NCBI GenBank assembly: GCA_910585455.1
Contig: CAJUEL010000033.1
Span: forward strand, 1-55,289
Direction: 5' to 3'
DNA: 55,289 nt
Source of the DNA: an uncultured Eisenbergiella sp.
Lineage (GTDB): Bacteria > Bacillota > Clostridia > Lachnospirales > Lachnospiraceae
Program-made: the position numbers and the translations under genes
The notes under the pieces: generated by a model
What the model saw: only the letters and a program-made list of their open reading frames with translations
The model's database searches: none
Told to the model about the DNA's origin: nothing
Shown: positions 1 to 8,606 of the stretch, one piece after another
Numbering within the stretch: the stretch's first letter is position 1
Layout of the letters: every line of letters starts with the position of its first letter

Positions 1-206
1 TTTTTTGTTTTCAGGAAAGGGGTACGTTTCCTGTCACTACATATTATCTGTTACAAAACCCCTTTTCAATTGCACTGTTTCACGGTATACTAAAAGAATC
101 GCGGGAAGGAGCCGGAGGGCATTTTTGAGGGATGTAAAGGAGGCGCTCCGGGCGGTAAAGTTTGGATATGATCTTGTGGAGCAATGATGAGGAAAGGAGA
201 AAATGT

Positions 207-1886
207 ATGAGGCCGGCGGTTTCTATCGGAACGCAGGATTTTGAAAAAATCCGGAAGAATCAGTCTTTTTATATTGATAAATCTCTTTTTTTGCAGGAAT
301 GGTGGGAAAGCGGGGACGATGTCACGCTGATTACCCGTCCACGCCGTTTTGGAAAAACGTTGAACTTAAGTATGGTAAACTGTTTTTTTTCAAACAGATA
401 TGCGGACGGGGGCGAGCTGTTTGCCGGGCTTAATATATGGGAAATCGAAAGATACCACAGGCTTCAGGGCAGCTATCCGGTCATATACTTAAGCTTTGCT
501 GATGTGAAAGGAAAGGATTTTTTCGCAGCGCGGATGGGGATCATTCAAAAGCTGGCGAAGCTTTACAGCAATTATGCTCATATCAGGGAGTCGCTGAGCG
601 GTATCGACGCCGCCTTTTTTGACCGGGTAGGGCTGGACATGACGGATGATGCTGCGGCGGTAGCCATTCAGAACCTGTCCGATTTTCTATATCGTTTTTA
701 TGGGAAAAAAGTGTTGATTCTGTTGGATGAATATGATACCCCCATGCAGGAAGCCTATACAAATGGATATTGGGATATGCTGACGCCGTTTGTTCGCAGT
801 CTCTTGAACTCAACCTTTAAAACCAATCCTTCTATGGAACGCGGATTGCTGACAGGAATTACCCGCGTCAGTAAGGCGTCAGTATTTTCTGACTTGAATA
901 ATCTTGAGGTGGTGACGACAACCTCATCCAAATACTGCAGGCAGTTCGGTTTTACAGAGGAGGAGGTTTTTGAAGCGTTGGAGCAATTTGGGCTGGCGAA
1001 TGAAAAAGAACGGGTGCGGCAATGGTATGACGGTTTTATTTTTGGAGAGCAGAAGGGAATCTATAATCCGTGGTCCATCACCTGCTATCTGGAACAAAAA
1101 AAGTATAAACCATATTGGGCGCACTCCAGTTCCAACGAGCTTATAAGCCGCCTGATTCAGCAGGGCAATCCGCAGACGAAGATGATGATGGAGGATCTTC
1201 TGGAGGGAAAGACGCTCACCATGGAAATTGATGAGGAAATCATATTTGATCAGCTGCAAAGGAAACGGGGGGCGCTTTGGAGCCTGCTTCTGGCGAGTGG
1301 ATATCTGAAAGTGACAGCGAACCGGTTTGAGCCGGACAGCGGTCGGTTCGTATATGATTTGCAATTGACAAACCGGGAGGTCCGGATGATGTTTGAGGAT
1401 ATGATTCGGGACTGGTTTTCAAATGAGGATACGCCATATCATGCTTTTTTGCAGGCCTTTTTGCAGGGGGATGTGGAGTATATGAACAAATATATCAACC
1501 AGGTGGCAAAACAGATATTCAGTTTTTTTGATGTTGGGAATAGACCTTCCGATGAGACGAATCCGGAACGGTTTTATCATGGATTTGTGCTTGGACTGAT
1601 TGTGGAGCTGGCGGGAAAGTATCGGATCACATCGAACCGGGAAAGCGGGTTTGGAAGGTATGATGTCATGCTGGAACCGGTGGATTTGTCTCAGACGGCA
1701 TACGTGCTGGAATCCAAGGTGAGAAATCCCGACAGGGAAAATGCCCTGGAGGATACATTGCGGTCAGCGCTTATGCAGATAGAAAAGAAGGGCTATGATG
1801 AGGCACTTTTGGCAAGGGGAATTGAAAAAAGCCAAATTCGCCACTATGGTTTCGCGTTTGAAGGAAAACAGGTATTGATTGGATGA
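207..1886 (+). CDS. AAA-ATPase-like / PD-(D/E)XK nuclease family protein
   Basis: A 559-residue protein of the widespread clostridial and bacteroidal family that joins an AAA-ATPase-like domain (PF09820 type) to a C-terminal PD-(D/E)XK nuclease-like domain (PF08011 type). A degenerate Walker A, TRPRRFGKT, lies at residues 43-51 and a Walker B, LILLDEYDTP, at 171-180. The C-terminal nuclease signature is GRYD (D486) followed by LESK (E502, K504). I chose ATG 207 because GGAAAGGAGA ends 6-7 bases upstream; an in-frame TTG at 162 has no such site. The cellular role of the family is not established; suggestions include mobile-element or defence functions. It is 12 bases upstream of the radical SAM gene, so co-transcription is likely. 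Confidence 0.85.
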   Translation: MRPAVSIGTQDFEKIRKNQSFYIDKSLFLQEWWESGDDVTLITRPRRFGKTLNLSMVNCFFSNRYADGGELFAGLNIWEIERYHRLQGSYPVIYLSFADVKGKDFFAARMGIIQKLAKLYSNYAHIRESLSGIDAAFFDRVGLDMTDDAAAVAIQNLSDFLYRFYGKKVLILLDEYDTPMQEAYTNGYWDMLTPFVRSLLNSTFKTNPSMERGLLTGITRVSKASVFSDLNNLEVVTTTSSKYCRQFGFTEEEVFEALEQFGLANEKERVRQWYDGFIFGEQKGIYNPWSITCYLEQKKYKPYWAHSSSNELISRLIQQGNPQTKMMMEDLLEGKTLTMEIDEEIIFDQLQRKRGALWSLLLASGYLKVTANRFEPDSGRFVYDLQLTNREVRMMFEDMIRDWFSNEDTPYHAFLQAFLQGDVEYMNKYINQVAKQIFSFFDVGNRPSDETNPERFYHGFVLGLIVELAGKYRITSNRESGFGRYDVMLEPVDLSQTAYVLESKVRNPDRENALEDTLRSALMQIEKKGYDEALLARGIEKSQIRHYGFAFEGKQVLIG

Positions 1887-1898
1887 CAGGAGGGAAAA

Positions 1899-3014
1899 AT
1901 GCCGCAGATTCATGTGATGATAAAGCCCGCCTCCGGGCTGTGCAACATGCGTTGTAAATATTGTTTTTATACGGATGAAATGGAAAAAAGGAGCCAGGCC
2001 TCTTATGGCATCATGACGGAGGAAACGCTGGAAAATGTGGTGCGGGAAACGCTGGATTTCGCGACGGGGCAGTGCACCATTGCCTTTCAGGGCGGGGAGC
2101 CGACGCTGGCGGGGCTGAATTTTTACAGGAAATGTCTGGAGCTGGAAAAAAAGCATAACCGCAATCAGGTGCGGATTTCCCATGCGCTGCAGACGAACGG
2201 TTACGTGCTGGATGAGGAATGGTGCCGCTTTTTCGCGGAAAATGATTTCCTGATCGGCCTGTCCGTGGACGGCATCAAGGCGACCCATGACGCATACCGG
2301 AAGGATGCGCAGGGGCAGGATACCTATTTCCACACGCTGGAGGCCGCCAAAAAGCTGGAGGCAGCGGGGGCAGAGTTTAATGTGCTCACCGTGGTCAATG
2401 GAAAAACCGCGCCGAAGATCAGACGGATCTATGAGCAGTACCGGAAGCTGGGCTTTGTCTGGCAGCAGTATATCGCCTGTCTCGACCCGATTCAGGAAAA
2501 GCAGGGGCAGCAGGAATATTCGCTGACTCCGAAGGTATACGGGCAGTTTCTGATCGACCTGTTCACACTCTGGGATCTGGATTTGCGGCAGGGAAAGCAG
2601 CCCTATATCCGGCAGTTTGAAAATTATGTTGCCGTTTTGCTGGGGCAGGTGCCGGAGGCATGCGAGCAGCGCGGCGCGTGCAGCTTTCAGAATATCGTGG
2701 AGGCGGACGGCAGCATTTATCCCTGTGACTTTTATGTGCTGGACGGGTATAAGCTGGGGAATCTGAATGAAGACAGCTTTGCGGTGATCGAGAAGCGGCG
2801 CATGGAGAGCGGCTTCGTGAAGGATTCCTTAAACCATACGGAGCAGTGTAAGGGCTGTCAGTATTTCGGGATTTGCCGGGGCGGCTGCCGCAGGCATCGG
2901 GAGCAGCCGGGCACGCTGCCGGGAGAAAATTATTTCTGCGAGGCGTACCGGATGTTTTTCGACGCCTGCCTGCCGCGCCTGCAGGAGATCGCGGCGGCGG
3001 TGCGCGGACGCTGA
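1899..3014 (+). CDS. Anaerobic sulfatase-maturating enzyme (radical SAM/SPASM)
   Basis: A 371-residue radical SAM enzyme. The AdoMet cluster motif is CNMRCKYC (C15, C19, C22). The C-terminal SPASM region has many cysteines, including YPCDFYV, CKGCQYFGIC and a late FCEAY, which would bind two auxiliary 4Fe-4S clusters. The YPCDFYV block matches the region holding the proposed catalytic aspartate of the clostridial enzyme. Members oxidise an active-site Cys or Ser of type I sulfatases to formylglycine in the cytoplasm without oxygen. The start has AGGAGGG 6 bases upstream. No sulfatase is in this window, so its substrate is encoded elsewhere or it serves another peptide. Confidence 0.88.
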   Translation: MPQIHVMIKPASGLCNMRCKYCFYTDEMEKRSQASYGIMTEETLENVVRETLDFATGQCTIAFQGGEPTLAGLNFYRKCLELEKKHNRNQVRISHALQTNGYVLDEEWCRFFAENDFLIGLSVDGIKATHDAYRKDAQGQDTYFHTLEAAKKLEAAGAEFNVLTVVNGKTAPKIRRIYEQYRKLGFVWQQYIACLDPIQEKQGQQEYSLTPKVYGQFLIDLFTLWDLDLRQGKQPYIRQFENYVAVLLGQVPEACEQRGACSFQNIVEADGSIYPCDFYVLDGYKLGNLNEDSFAVIEKRRMESGFVKDSLNHTEQCKGCQYFGICRGGCRRHREQPGTLPGENYFCEAYRMFFDACLPRLQEIAAAVRGR

Positions 3015-3042
3015 AGGACGGGATTTTTGCGGAAAAACCAAA

Positions 3043-3068
3043 GAGAGACTTGATTTTTCAAGTCTCTC
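3043..3068. repeat. 10-bp hairpin after anSME
   Basis: GAGAGACTTG (3043-3052) pairs with CAAGTCTCTC (3059-3068) across a six-base AT loop. It lies 29 bases after the anSME stop and could end that transcript, but it has no following T-run on the plus strand. The same bases contain the -35 box of the promoter described next. Confidence 0.5.
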
Positions 3069-3078
3069 CCGTTATAAT
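3050..3078 (+). promoter_or_regulatory. Promoter for candidate antisense RNA
   Basis: TTGATT (3050-3055), a 17-base spacer and a perfect TATAAT (3073-3078) point rightwards towards the 3' end of the minus-strand toxin gene. No plus-strand gene starts for 800 bases, which fits a short untranslated RNA. Confidence 0.55.
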
Positions 3079-3084
3079 TTACTT

Positions 3085-3190
3085 AGAAAGGTTATCGGAT
3101 GTGTTTTATCCGATTGCCCTCAGTTAAATACAAAATTAAAAGAAATTAAGCATCTTCACTTTGGACGGTTGGGATGCTTATTTCTTTTTG
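3085..3190 (+). ncRNA. Candidate antisense antitoxin RNA (about 100 nt)
   Basis: Inferred RNA that would start about 7 bases after the TATAAT at 3073-3078 and stop at the hairpin 3148-3179, which on this strand is followed by ATTTCTTTTT. It would pair with the 3' end of the toxin mRNA, the same tail-to-tail arrangement as txpA/RatA and bsrG/SR4 in Bacillus. The ends are predictions from promoter and terminator positions only. Confidence 0.45.
3148..3179. terminator. Bidirectional terminator between toxin and antisense RNA
   Basis: AAGCATC (3148-3154) pairs with GATGCTT (3173-3179). The minus strand continues AATTTCTTTT and the plus strand ATTTCTTTTT, so the hairpin can end both the toxin mRNA and the opposing RNA. 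It begins inside the toxin stop codon. Confidence 0.65.
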
Positions 3191-3264
3191 TTATTATGAT
3201 GGTCTATGTAAGACAGAGCCGCAAAGAGAACCAACAGTAAAGTCAAGACTTCCATTGTACTCAT
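3178..3264 (-). CDS. Small holin-like toxin (TxpA/BsrG-like, type I)
   Basis: A 28-residue peptide beginning MSTMEVLTLLLVLFAALSYI and ending in HHNNKKK. It has the pattern of the putative holin-like toxin family: an MST(M/Y)E start, one hydrophobic helix (about residues 5-20), and a short basic tail. The ribosome site is very strong (AAAGGAGGGTGAT, 3270-3282). A second in-frame ATG sits two codons upstream and cannot be excluded. A likely promoter is TGGATT (3367-3372), 17 bases, TATGAT (3344-3349), on the minus strand. Such peptides insert in the membrane and are silenced by an antisense RNA. It is too short for normal gene finders. Confidence 0.72.
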   Translation of the reverse strand: MSTMEVLTLLLVLFAALSYIDHHNNKKK

Positions 3265-3343
3265 GGGCATCACCCTCCTTTGTTACTAGAGGGCATCTGA
3301 CATCGGAAATTCACATCCACGCTTTCTGTTCAATTACCTTTTC

Positions 3344-3372
3344 ATCATATCATAAATAGTGGTATAAATCCA
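3344..3372 (-). promoter_or_regulatory. Promoter of the small toxin gene
   Basis: On the minus strand TGGATT (3372-3367) and TATGAT (3349-3344) are separated by 17 bases, giving a leader of about 70 bases before the toxin start. Confidence 0.4.
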
Positions 3373-3409
3373 CAGTTTCATGCTATTCAATTATGACTTT
3401 TTTGCAGAT

Positions 3410-3740
3410 ATCGTTACTGTTTATGGTGCCGCCGAATGCGGACTGCCAGCGGTCTGGCTCCCTCCCTTCCGCCTCCTGGCCGGTGCAGACTGTTTTTGGA
3501 GCGCCTGATATCCGAAACAGGCAAATCCCCTTCAAAGTGCAGTCCATTTCTGCCACAAAAGTGGGAAAACGAACAACGTGAGTTCCCACTTTTGCGCGGG
3601 AATGGCTGCACTTTGGAGGATGGATTTGCCGTTTCGGATATGGGCGCCCTAAAAACAGTCTGCACCGGCCAGGAGGCGGAAGGGAGGGAGCCAGACCGCT
3701 GGCAGTCCGCATTCGGCGGCATCGTGAATGGTAACAGATA
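3410..3740. repeat. Large imperfect intergenic palindrome
   Basis: Two arms of about 140 bases face each other around a 15-base loop (3568-3582). About 68 bases from 3429 match the reverse complement ending near 3722 perfectly; the inner arms carry small substitutions and indels, ending in AAAAGTGGGAA/TTCCCACTTTT (3557-3567 and 3583-3593). The outer edges carry GTTACTG and GGTAACAG, the motif of the palindromes scattered in this window. Open frames on both strands read nearly the same peptide because of the symmetry, so they are not counted as genes. It could be a non-autonomous mobile repeat or a structured RNA. Confidence 0.85.
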
Positions 3741-3788
3741 GCCTGCTTAAATAATTCCCCTGGTTTTGTGGTATCGTAAATTCTGTTG

Positions 3789-3817
3789 TTGCATACCGGG
3801 GGGATTTCGTTTATACT
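3789..3817 (+). promoter_or_regulatory. Promoter of the hydratase gene
   Basis: TTGCAT (3789-3794), 17 bases, TATACT (3812-3817). The leader to the start at 3906 is about 80 bases. Confidence 0.6.
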
Positions 3818-3905
3818 TTTTTATGGTGAAAGAAGACAGGAAGCATGATTCAGACGGCTCTGTGCGGTCAGCATACGGGATGCGGTCTGAGAACAGGAGG
3901 AAGAT

Positions 3906-6197
3906 ATGGTTACACTGGCAGATAGCGGTGTTTATCTGGTAAACGGCGCCGAGCTCATTTTGGACGGGCCCGATGCGCAGGAAGCGTTGGCGGCAAAGAC
4001 CGGGCGCTGTGTCGGGAAAGAGGAAGCGGCGAAGAGCACCATCGCCTACGGCATTTTAGAGAGTCACAATACTTCCGGCAATATGGACAGGCTGAAGATC
4101 AAATTTGACAAGCTGACCAGCCATGACATCACCTTTGTGGGCATCATTCAGACGGCGCGGGCTTCGGGACTTACGAAATTCCCGATTCCCTATGTGCTGA
4201 CGAATTGTCACAATTCTCTGTGCGCGGTGGGCGGCACGATCAACGAGGACGATCACATGTTTGGTCTGACCTGCGCGAAGAAATACGGCGGGGTTTATGT
4301 ACCCCCGCATCAGGCGGTCATCCATCAGTTCGCGAGAGAAATGATGGCGGGCGGCGGCAAGATGATTCTGGGCTCCGATTCCCACACCCGCTACGGCGCG
4401 TTGGGTACGATGGCGATGGGAGAGGGCGGTCCGGAGCTGGTCAAGCAGCTTTTGAACCAGACCTATGATATCGGCATGCCCGGCGTGGTCTGCGTATATC
4501 TGAAGGGAAAGCCGGAAAAGGGCGTGGGTCCGCAGGACGTGGCGCTGGCGATCATCGGCGCGGTGTTTGCAAACGGCTATGTGAAAAATAAGGTGATGGA
4601 GTTCGTCGGTCCCGGTGTGGCGGGTTTGAGCGCGGATTTCAGAATCGGCATCGACGTGATGACCACAGAGACGACCTGCCTGTCCTCCATCTGGCAGACT
4701 GACGGAGAGATCAAAGACTTTTATGAGATTCACGGCAGAAGTGAGGAATACAGGGAGCTTGCGCCGGGCGCGGTGGCATATTATGACGGTCTGATCGAGG
4801 TGGATCTTTCCAAAGTGAAGCCCATGATCGCCATGCCCTTCCATCCCAGCAATACCTACACGATCGAGGAGCTCAACGCGAACCTGACGGATATACTCGC
4901 CGATGTGGAAAAGCGGGCGGCGGTGAGCCTGGATAACGCCGTGCCCTATAGCTTAAGGGACAAGGTGCGCGACGGCAGATTTTATGTGGACCAGGGCATC
5001 ATTGCGGGCTGCGCGGGCGGCGGCTTTGAAAACATCTGCGCGGCGGCGGATATCTTAAAAGGAAAGGACATCGGCAGTGACGGCTTTACGCTGAGCGTTT
5101 ACCCCGCCTCCATGCCGGTTTATATGGAGCTGATCAAAAACGGCTGTGCGGCGACGATTCTGGAAACCGGCGCGGTGATGAAGACCGCTTTCTGCGGTCC
5201 CTGCTTCGGCGCGGGAGATACCCCGGCGAATAACGCCTTTTCCATCCGTCATTCCACCAGAAATTTCCCGAACCGGGAAGGCTCCAAGCTGCAGAACGGA
5301 CAGATTTCCTCGGTGGCGCTGATGGATGCGCGTTCCATTGCGGCTACCGCTGCGAATAAGGGACTTTTGACGCCTGCGACGGACTTTGACGGACCGATCG
5401 GCAAATATAAGTATCATTTTGACAAAAATATTTATCAGAATCGGGTATTTGATTCCCACGGTGTGGCGGATCCGTCCGTGGAAATCCAGTTCGGCCCCAA
5501 CATCAAGGACTGGCCGGCGATGGTTGCGCTGCCTCAAAACCTGGTTCTGCGCGTGGTTTCCGAAATCCACGATCCCGTCACCACGACGGACGAGCTGATT
5601 CCCTCCGGCGAAACCAGCTCCTATCGTTCCAATCCGCTGGGACTGGCGGAGTTTACCCTGTCCAGAAAGGATCCCGCCTATGTGGGTCTGGCAAAGGACA
5701 TCCAGAAGGCGCAGCAGGCGGTGATGGAGGGGACCTGTCCGGTAGAAGCAAAGCCGGAGCTTAAGGCGGTGATGGACGCGATCCATGCGCAATATCCGGA
5801 TGCAGGAAAGGGCAACATCGGCTTTGGCTCCACGATTTTTGCGGTGAAGCCCGGGGACGGCTCCGCCCGTGAGCAGGCGGCGAGCTGCCAGAAGGTGCTG
5901 GGCGGCTGGGCGAATATCGCCAACGAATATGCGACGAAGCGCTATCGCTCCAATCTGATCAACTGGGGCATGCTGCCGTTTTTGATTCCCGCAGGGGAGC
6001 TTCCCTTCCGGAATCTGGATTACCTGTTCTTCCCGGACATCCGCCGGGCGGTGGAGGAAAAAGCTTCCGAAATCAAGGGCTATACGGTGACGGCGGAGGG
6101 CTTAAAGGAGTTTTTCGTGACGCTGGGAGAGCTGACGGATGAAGAGCGGCAGATTATTTTAAAGGGCTGTCTGATCAATTATAACCGCGTGGAATAG
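3906..6197 (+). CDS. Aconitase-family hydratase (YbhJ-like)
   Basis: A 763-residue protein of the aconitase superfamily, closest in length and layout to the E. coli YbhJ-type hydratases rather than AcnA or AcnB. Recognisable blocks are GSDSHTRYGALG near residue 158, the cluster-binding region FCGPCFGAGDTPANN near 430, and RNFPNREGSK, which holds substrate-contact residues in aconitases. The usual CTN motif for the third cluster cysteine is replaced by a GCAGGGFEN-like block, so cluster ligation and substrate may differ from true aconitase. The ribosome site is AGGAGGAAGAT. Substrate is unknown. A hairpin-free 41-base gap separates it from spoIID. Confidence 0.85.
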   Translation: MVTLADSGVYLVNGAELILDGPDAQEALAAKTGRCVGKEEAAKSTIAYGILESHNTSGNMDRLKIKFDKLTSHDITFVGIIQTARASGLTKFPIPYVLTNCHNSLCAVGGTINEDDHMFGLTCAKKYGGVYVPPHQAVIHQFAREMMAGGGKMILGSDSHTRYGALGTMAMGEGGPELVKQLLNQTYDIGMPGVVCVYLKGKPEKGVGPQDVALAIIGAVFANGYVKNKVMEFVGPGVAGLSADFRIGIDVMTTETTCLSSIWQTDGEIKDFYEIHGRSEEYRELAPGAVAYYDGLIEVDLSKVKPMIAMPFHPSNTYTIEELNANLTDILADVEKRAAVSLDNAVPYSLRDKVRDGRFYVDQGIIAGCAGGGFENICAAADILKGKDIGSDGFTLSVYPASMPVYMELIKNGCAATILETGAVMKTAFCGPCFGAGDTPANNAFSIRHSTRNFPNREGSKLQNGQISSVALMDARSIAATAANKGLLTPATDFDGPIGKYKYHFDKNIYQNRVFDSHGVADPSVEIQFGPNIKDWPAMVALPQNLVLRVVSEIHDPVTTTDELIPSGETSSYRSNPLGLAEFTLSRKDPAYVGLAKDIQKAQQAVMEGTCPVEAKPELKAVMDAIHAQYPDAGKGNIGFGSTIFAVKPGDGSAREQAASCQKVLGGWANIANEYATKRYRSNLINWGMLPFLIPAGELPFRNLDYLFFPDIRRAVEEKASEIKGYTVTAEGLKEFFVTLGELTDEERQIILKGCLINYNRVE

Positions 6198-6220
6198 TTG
6201 CAGAGTTCCTTCCATATAGT
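6192..6220 (+). promoter_or_regulatory. Sigma-E-like sporulation promoter of spoIID
   Basis: GAATAGT (6192-6198) and CATATAGT (6213-6220) are 14 bases apart. Each differs by one base from the Bacillus sigma-E consensus (-35 KMATATT, -10 CATAYAMT), and the spacing is typical. The -35 overlaps the hydratase stop codon. SpoIID is a classical sigma-E regulon member, so the context supports the call. Confidence 0.6.
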
Positions 6221-6238
6221 ATAAGGGAGGGATGAGCC

Positions 6239-7261
6239 ATGCAGGAAAATAATCAGGAAAAAAGAGCGATAAGAACCGTAAGAAGGAAGAAAATGCAGGA
6301 CCTTCTTGCGGTTCTTTCTTTTTTATTGCTGTTGCCCTACAGCTGCGCGGTATTTTGCGGGGCGCGGCAGGAGGCGGCTGTGGAAACTCTGGGCAGCGTG
6401 TCGGATGGAAAAAATGAAATTCTCTGGGAAAAGGACAACGGCATTTACAGGATGCCGCTGGAGGATTTTCTGGTCGGCGCGCTGGCGGCGAGCATGCCCG
6501 CCGAATACCGGGAGGAAACCCTGAAAGCGCAGGCGGTGATTCTGCGCAGCATTTGCATGCGCAAGATGCAGGAAACAGGGCTTTTGCAAAAGGAAGATAG
6601 CGGGCTGGAATGCCTGGAGGAAGCAGAGCGGCAGATGCTGTGGGGAGAGGATTTTGCGGAAAATGAGGAGCGGTTTGCGGGGGCGGTGCAGGATACGGAA
6701 GGGATCGTGCTCACCTGGCAAAACGAAATCGTAAAGCCGCCCTATTTCAGGCTGAGCGCCGGAAAAACCAGAAGCGGCAGGGAGATTTTTGGGGTGGAAA
6801 ACGGCGATTTTTCCATGGATGGAAACGATATGGCAAACAGCTGGTGCCAGAGCGTGGAGTGCCCGTATGATCTGGAAGCGGCGGATTTTTTGCAGGAAAA
6901 AAGGGTGGATAAGGAGGAATTTACCAAAAAGCTGGCGGCGGAGAATTTTTTTCTGCCCGACGGGGGAGCGAAGCTTAAGCTGACCAGGGACAGCGCGGGA
7001 TATGTGCTTTTTCTGGAATGCCTGGACAGCCGGATGGAAGGGGAGAAATTCCGAAAGCTGTTTGCGCTGCCCTCCGCCAGCTTTTCTCTGCGGGAGGAAG
7101 CGGGGGAAATCATTTTGCAGACAAAGGGGGTAGGGCACGGACTCGGATTTGATCAGTATGGCGCGGATCTGCTGGCGGCGGACGGAAAGGACTATATGGA
7201 GCTGCTGCACTTTTTTTTCACGGACCTGAGTCTGGAAAAAAGAAGCATAATTGCGGAATAA
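6239..7261 (+). CDS. spoIID: Stage II sporulation protein D (SpoIID)
   Basis: A 340-residue membrane-anchored lytic transglycosylase used in engulfment by the mother cell. One membrane segment follows a basic N terminus (about residues 21-42). The SpoIID domain has EDFLVGALAASMPAEY and LKAQAVILRS near residues 75-105, including the expected glutamate of the active site region, and the C-terminal GVGHGLGFDQYGADLLA block typical of the family. Start ATG 6239 follows GGGAGGGATGAGCC. The spoIIQ-like gene comes next, as in many Clostridia, where SpoIID-M-P and SpoIIQ act from opposite sides of the engulfing membrane. Confidence 0.9.
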   Translation: MQENNQEKRAIRTVRRKKMQDLLAVLSFLLLLPYSCAVFCGARQEAAVETLGSVSDGKNEILWEKDNGIYRMPLEDFLVGALAASMPAEYREETLKAQAVILRSICMRKMQETGLLQKEDSGLECLEEAERQMLWGEDFAENEERFAGAVQDTEGIVLTWQNEIVKPPYFRLSAGKTRSGREIFGVENGDFSMDGNDMANSWCQSVECPYDLEAADFLQEKRVDKEEFTKKLAAENFFLPDGGAKLKLTRDSAGYVLFLECLDSRMEGEKFRKLFALPSASFSLREEAGEIILQTKGVGHGLGFDQYGADLLAADGKDYMELLHFFFTDLSLEKRSIIAE

Positions 7262-7389
7262 TTGTAAACTTCCTGGCAAAACTAAGCTTGAGAGAATTCT
7301 GAAAATGACAGCGGACGGCGTAAGGATTGTCGTTTGCGGCCCGTTTGGGCATACACTTTCTCAAATTGAGTACAGAAAGGACAACAGGC

Positions 7390-8487
7390 ATGAAAAGAAG
7401 GAGATCAGGCAGAGCTTATCGCAAGGAAACAATTATTATGACGGCATCCAGCGTTCTGGTGCTGACCGCAATGACGGTGACGGGAGTTTCTATTTACAGG
7501 CACAACCAGCCGAAGGAACCGCAGGAAAATGTGGTGGATTTCTCTGCGCTGGAAAACGAAGCGCAGGAGAAAAACGATCAGATCGCCCAGGCGCAGAATC
7601 CGTCGGCAAAAAATCTGACCAGCAAGCAGGAAAACAGCGGAGAGCTGGATTATGATCCGTATTATCTGGAGCAGGAACGCCGGCTCAACGAACAGGACGC
7701 ATTGGACATTGAAAACGCCTCCGGTCTGCCCGCAGAGGAAGCGGAGGGCATTCTGCAACAGGACGCGGCGGAAGGCGTCCAGACGGGCAACATCGGCTAC
7801 GCGGAGCTCTATCGCGATAAGTGGAGAAAACAGGAGGAATCGGAAACCGGCTCCGAGGGCGCAGCTGACAGTGCGGAGGAAGAAAATGCTGGTTCCGATG
7901 CGGAAAGCGCCCAGGATGTGGCAAGCGGTCAGGACGACGGAAGCAGCCCGGAGACCGGGGACGGCTCCGAGGCCCAGACAGTGAATGAGGAAGCGGATGC
8001 AGGAGAGGCTGCTGCAGAAGAAGAGCTGCAGGAGGCGGTAGCGGATGTGATGCAGGAGGAGATAAGCCTGCACTTTTCCGAAGAAGCAAAGCTCCAATGG
8101 CCCATTGCGGGAAATGTGCTGTTAAATTACAGCATGGACAAGACCATCTATTTTCAGACGCTGCAGCAGTATAAGTACAACCCCTCCATCGTGATCGGCG
8201 CGACTCAGGGGACAAGCGTCGCCTGCGCGGCAAACGGTGTGGTGAAATCCATCTACAAGGATCCCCAGACCGGAACGACAGTCGTCATGAACCTGGGAGA
8301 CGGCTATGAGCTTTCCTACGGACAACTGCAGGAGGTGATGGTGGAGGAAGGCGATTTCGTGGAAGCCGGAGCCTTCATCGCCAAGGTCGCCGCTCCAACC
8401 AAGTATTATACGGTAGAGGGAACAAACGTATATTTTAAATTGACAAAAGACGGCGAACCGGTTAATCCGATGAATTATCTGGGATAA
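7390..8487 (+). CDS. SpoIIQ-like M23-domain sporulation protein
   Basis: A 365-residue protein: basic N terminus, one membrane helix (about residues 14-36), a long Glu/Ala/Asp-rich linker (about 60-225), and a C-terminal LytM/M23 beta domain. The zinc motifs of active M23 enzymes appear lost: where HxxxD is expected the sequence reads NPSIVIGAT, and where HxH is expected it reads NVYFKL. This resembles Bacillus SpoIIQ, which is inactive, rather than the clostridial versions that keep metal ligands. ATG 7390 is chosen for AAAGGA 9 bases upstream. Position after spoIID supports a forespore role in engulfment with SpoIIIAH. A sigma-F-like GGGCATACA lies at 7347-7355 without a clear -35. Confidence 0.8.
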   Translation: MKRRRSGRAYRKETIIMTASSVLVLTAMTVTGVSIYRHNQPKEPQENVVDFSALENEAQEKNDQIAQAQNPSAKNLTSKQENSGELDYDPYYLEQERRLNEQDALDIENASGLPAEEAEGILQQDAAEGVQTGNIGYAELYRDKWRKQEESETGSEGAADSAEEENAGSDAESAQDVASGQDDGSSPETGDGSEAQTVNEEADAGEAAAEEELQEAVADVMQEEISLHFSEEAKLQWPIAGNVLLNYSMDKTIYFQTLQQYKYNPSIVIGATQGTSVACAANGVVKSIYKDPQTGTTVVMNLGDGYELSYGQLQEVMVEEGDFVEAGAFIAKVAAPTKYYTVEGTNVYFKLTKDGEPVNPMNYLG

Positions 8488-8606
8488 AAATTTTCGTTTA
8501 AAAATAACAGTTTAAGTACGGCGCCAGCAACTGAACGGGTTGGCAGGTGCATGGAGCGGCAAAGGGCAGATGGGAGGGGCGGCGGGCACGGGCTGGAGGG
8601 AATCGC

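Noticed and set aside
1..206. Gene or clear promoter at the left edge
   Set aside because: A possible TATACT at about 86 with a poor -35 is the only signal; the 60-codon frame from position 5 has no ribosome site and overlaps the next gene's leader.
3383..3741. Overlapping open frames on both strands in the large palindrome
   Set aside because: They encode nearly the same peptide from both strands because of the inverted repeat, have no ribosome site and no family resemblance.
4056..5792. Long minus-strand frames opposite the hydratase gene
   Set aside because: Histidine- and arginine-rich shadow translations of a well-conserved gene with high third-position G+C.
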